Below, in pieces: positions 63,971 through 64,000 of a stretch of 64,000 nucleotides of DNA. Each line of letters opens with the position of its first letter. The first letter of the stretch is position 1. Both the position numbers and the translations under genes were made by a program. The notes beneath the pieces are model-generated. The model was not told the origin of the DNA, did no database searches, and saw nothing but the letters and a program-made list of their open reading frames with translations. Source of the stretch: Roseburia sp. 1XD42-34 (GTDB lineage Bacteria; Bacillota; Bacilli; Bacillales; Amphibacillaceae); contig NZ_QWLJ01000001.1 in the NCBI RefSeq assembly GCF_009917385.1, forward strand, positions 62,001-126,000, in the 5' to 3' direction.

Positions 63971-64000
63971 ATGGATTCCTATGAAAAAACGGTGCAGCAT
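63971..64000 (+). CDS. Start of an unidentified gene, cut by the window end
   Basis: GAAGGAGGCGG lies just before an ATG at 63971; ten codons (MDSYEKTVQH) are visible. Its partner regulator suggests a carboxylic acid metabolism gene, but the family cannot be told from so little sequence. Confidence 0.5.
   Translation, partial: MDSYEKTVQH

Overview
The window reads as a stretch of chromosome from an AT-rich member of the Bacillaceae, probably near Virgibacillus, Oceanobacillus or Lentibacillus. The evidence is the gene content (QoxABCD, CydABCD, SppA with a YteJ-like RDD protein, a PdxK-type kinase, HelD, a BmrA-like exporter, YdhK, CadC/CadA), strong AGGAGG ribosome binding sites, frequent TTG and GTG starts, a ydaO-type c-di-AMP riboswitch, and sigma-A type promoters. 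The species assignment is inference. I found no tRNA, rRNA, CRISPR array, prophage or intact insertion sequence.

Layout: (1) 0.08-9 kb is a catabolic cluster: GntR regulator, FlK-like thioesterase, leucine/valine-type amino acid dehydrogenase, a full E1alpha/E1beta/E2/E3 2-oxoacid dehydrogenase and an NhaC antiporter. (2) 9-12.6 kb holds a GNAT acetyltransferase and two decayed genes fused end to end (an ABC-F ATPase and a DUF1648 protein). (3) 13-17 kb is the aa3-type menaquinol oxidase operon qoxABCD. (4) 17-18 kb is a graveyard with a GntP permease remnant. (5) 18.5-21 kb is the cadmium module cadC-cadA with a visible operator. (6) 21-23.2 kb is a c-di-AMP riboswitch followed by a KtrB-type potassium channel. 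(7) 23.8-25.5 kb is a padR-DUF1700-DUF4097 operon. (8) 25.6-31.6 kb is a copper/metal stress block: YdhK lipoprotein, sensor kinase and response regulator, Csp-type copper storage protein and CopB-type ATPase with a CsoR-like operator. (9) 32-41.5 kb has helD, a membrane protein, a choloylglycine hydrolase whose natural start codon reads ACG, a broken ileS tail, pdxK, sppA and an RDD protein. (10) 42-49 kb is cydAB-cydDC. (11) 49-64 kb has a dual-kinase hybrid sensor, a two-gene GTP cyclohydrolase II/RibD operon, a TetR-controlled ABC exporter, a BmrA homologue, a 55-residue membrane protein, BrnQ and a second FadR-type regulator divergent from a gene that runs off the end.

The most striking unexplained structure is two interspersed repeat families. 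Family A (about 180 bp, about a dozen copies, some truncated) has TTTATC at both ends and three hairpins whose paired bases change together between copies. One B copy preserves an apparent empty site for an A insertion, and three A copies end exactly at the stop codon of a convergent gene. Family B (about 270-350 bp) is an imperfect fold-back element built around GGCGC-rich arms. Copies separate the riboswitch from ktrB and cydB from cydD. A resembles the right-end/guide-RNA scaffold of IS200/IS605-type elements in layout, but no transposase or TnpB is present here and that identity is only a hypothesis.

Together the genes describe an aerobic bacterium with two menaquinol oxidases for different oxygen levels, branched-chain amino acid uptake and oxidation, Na+ and K+ homeostasis typical of salt-tolerant bacilli, and defences against Cd/Zn, Cu and drugs.
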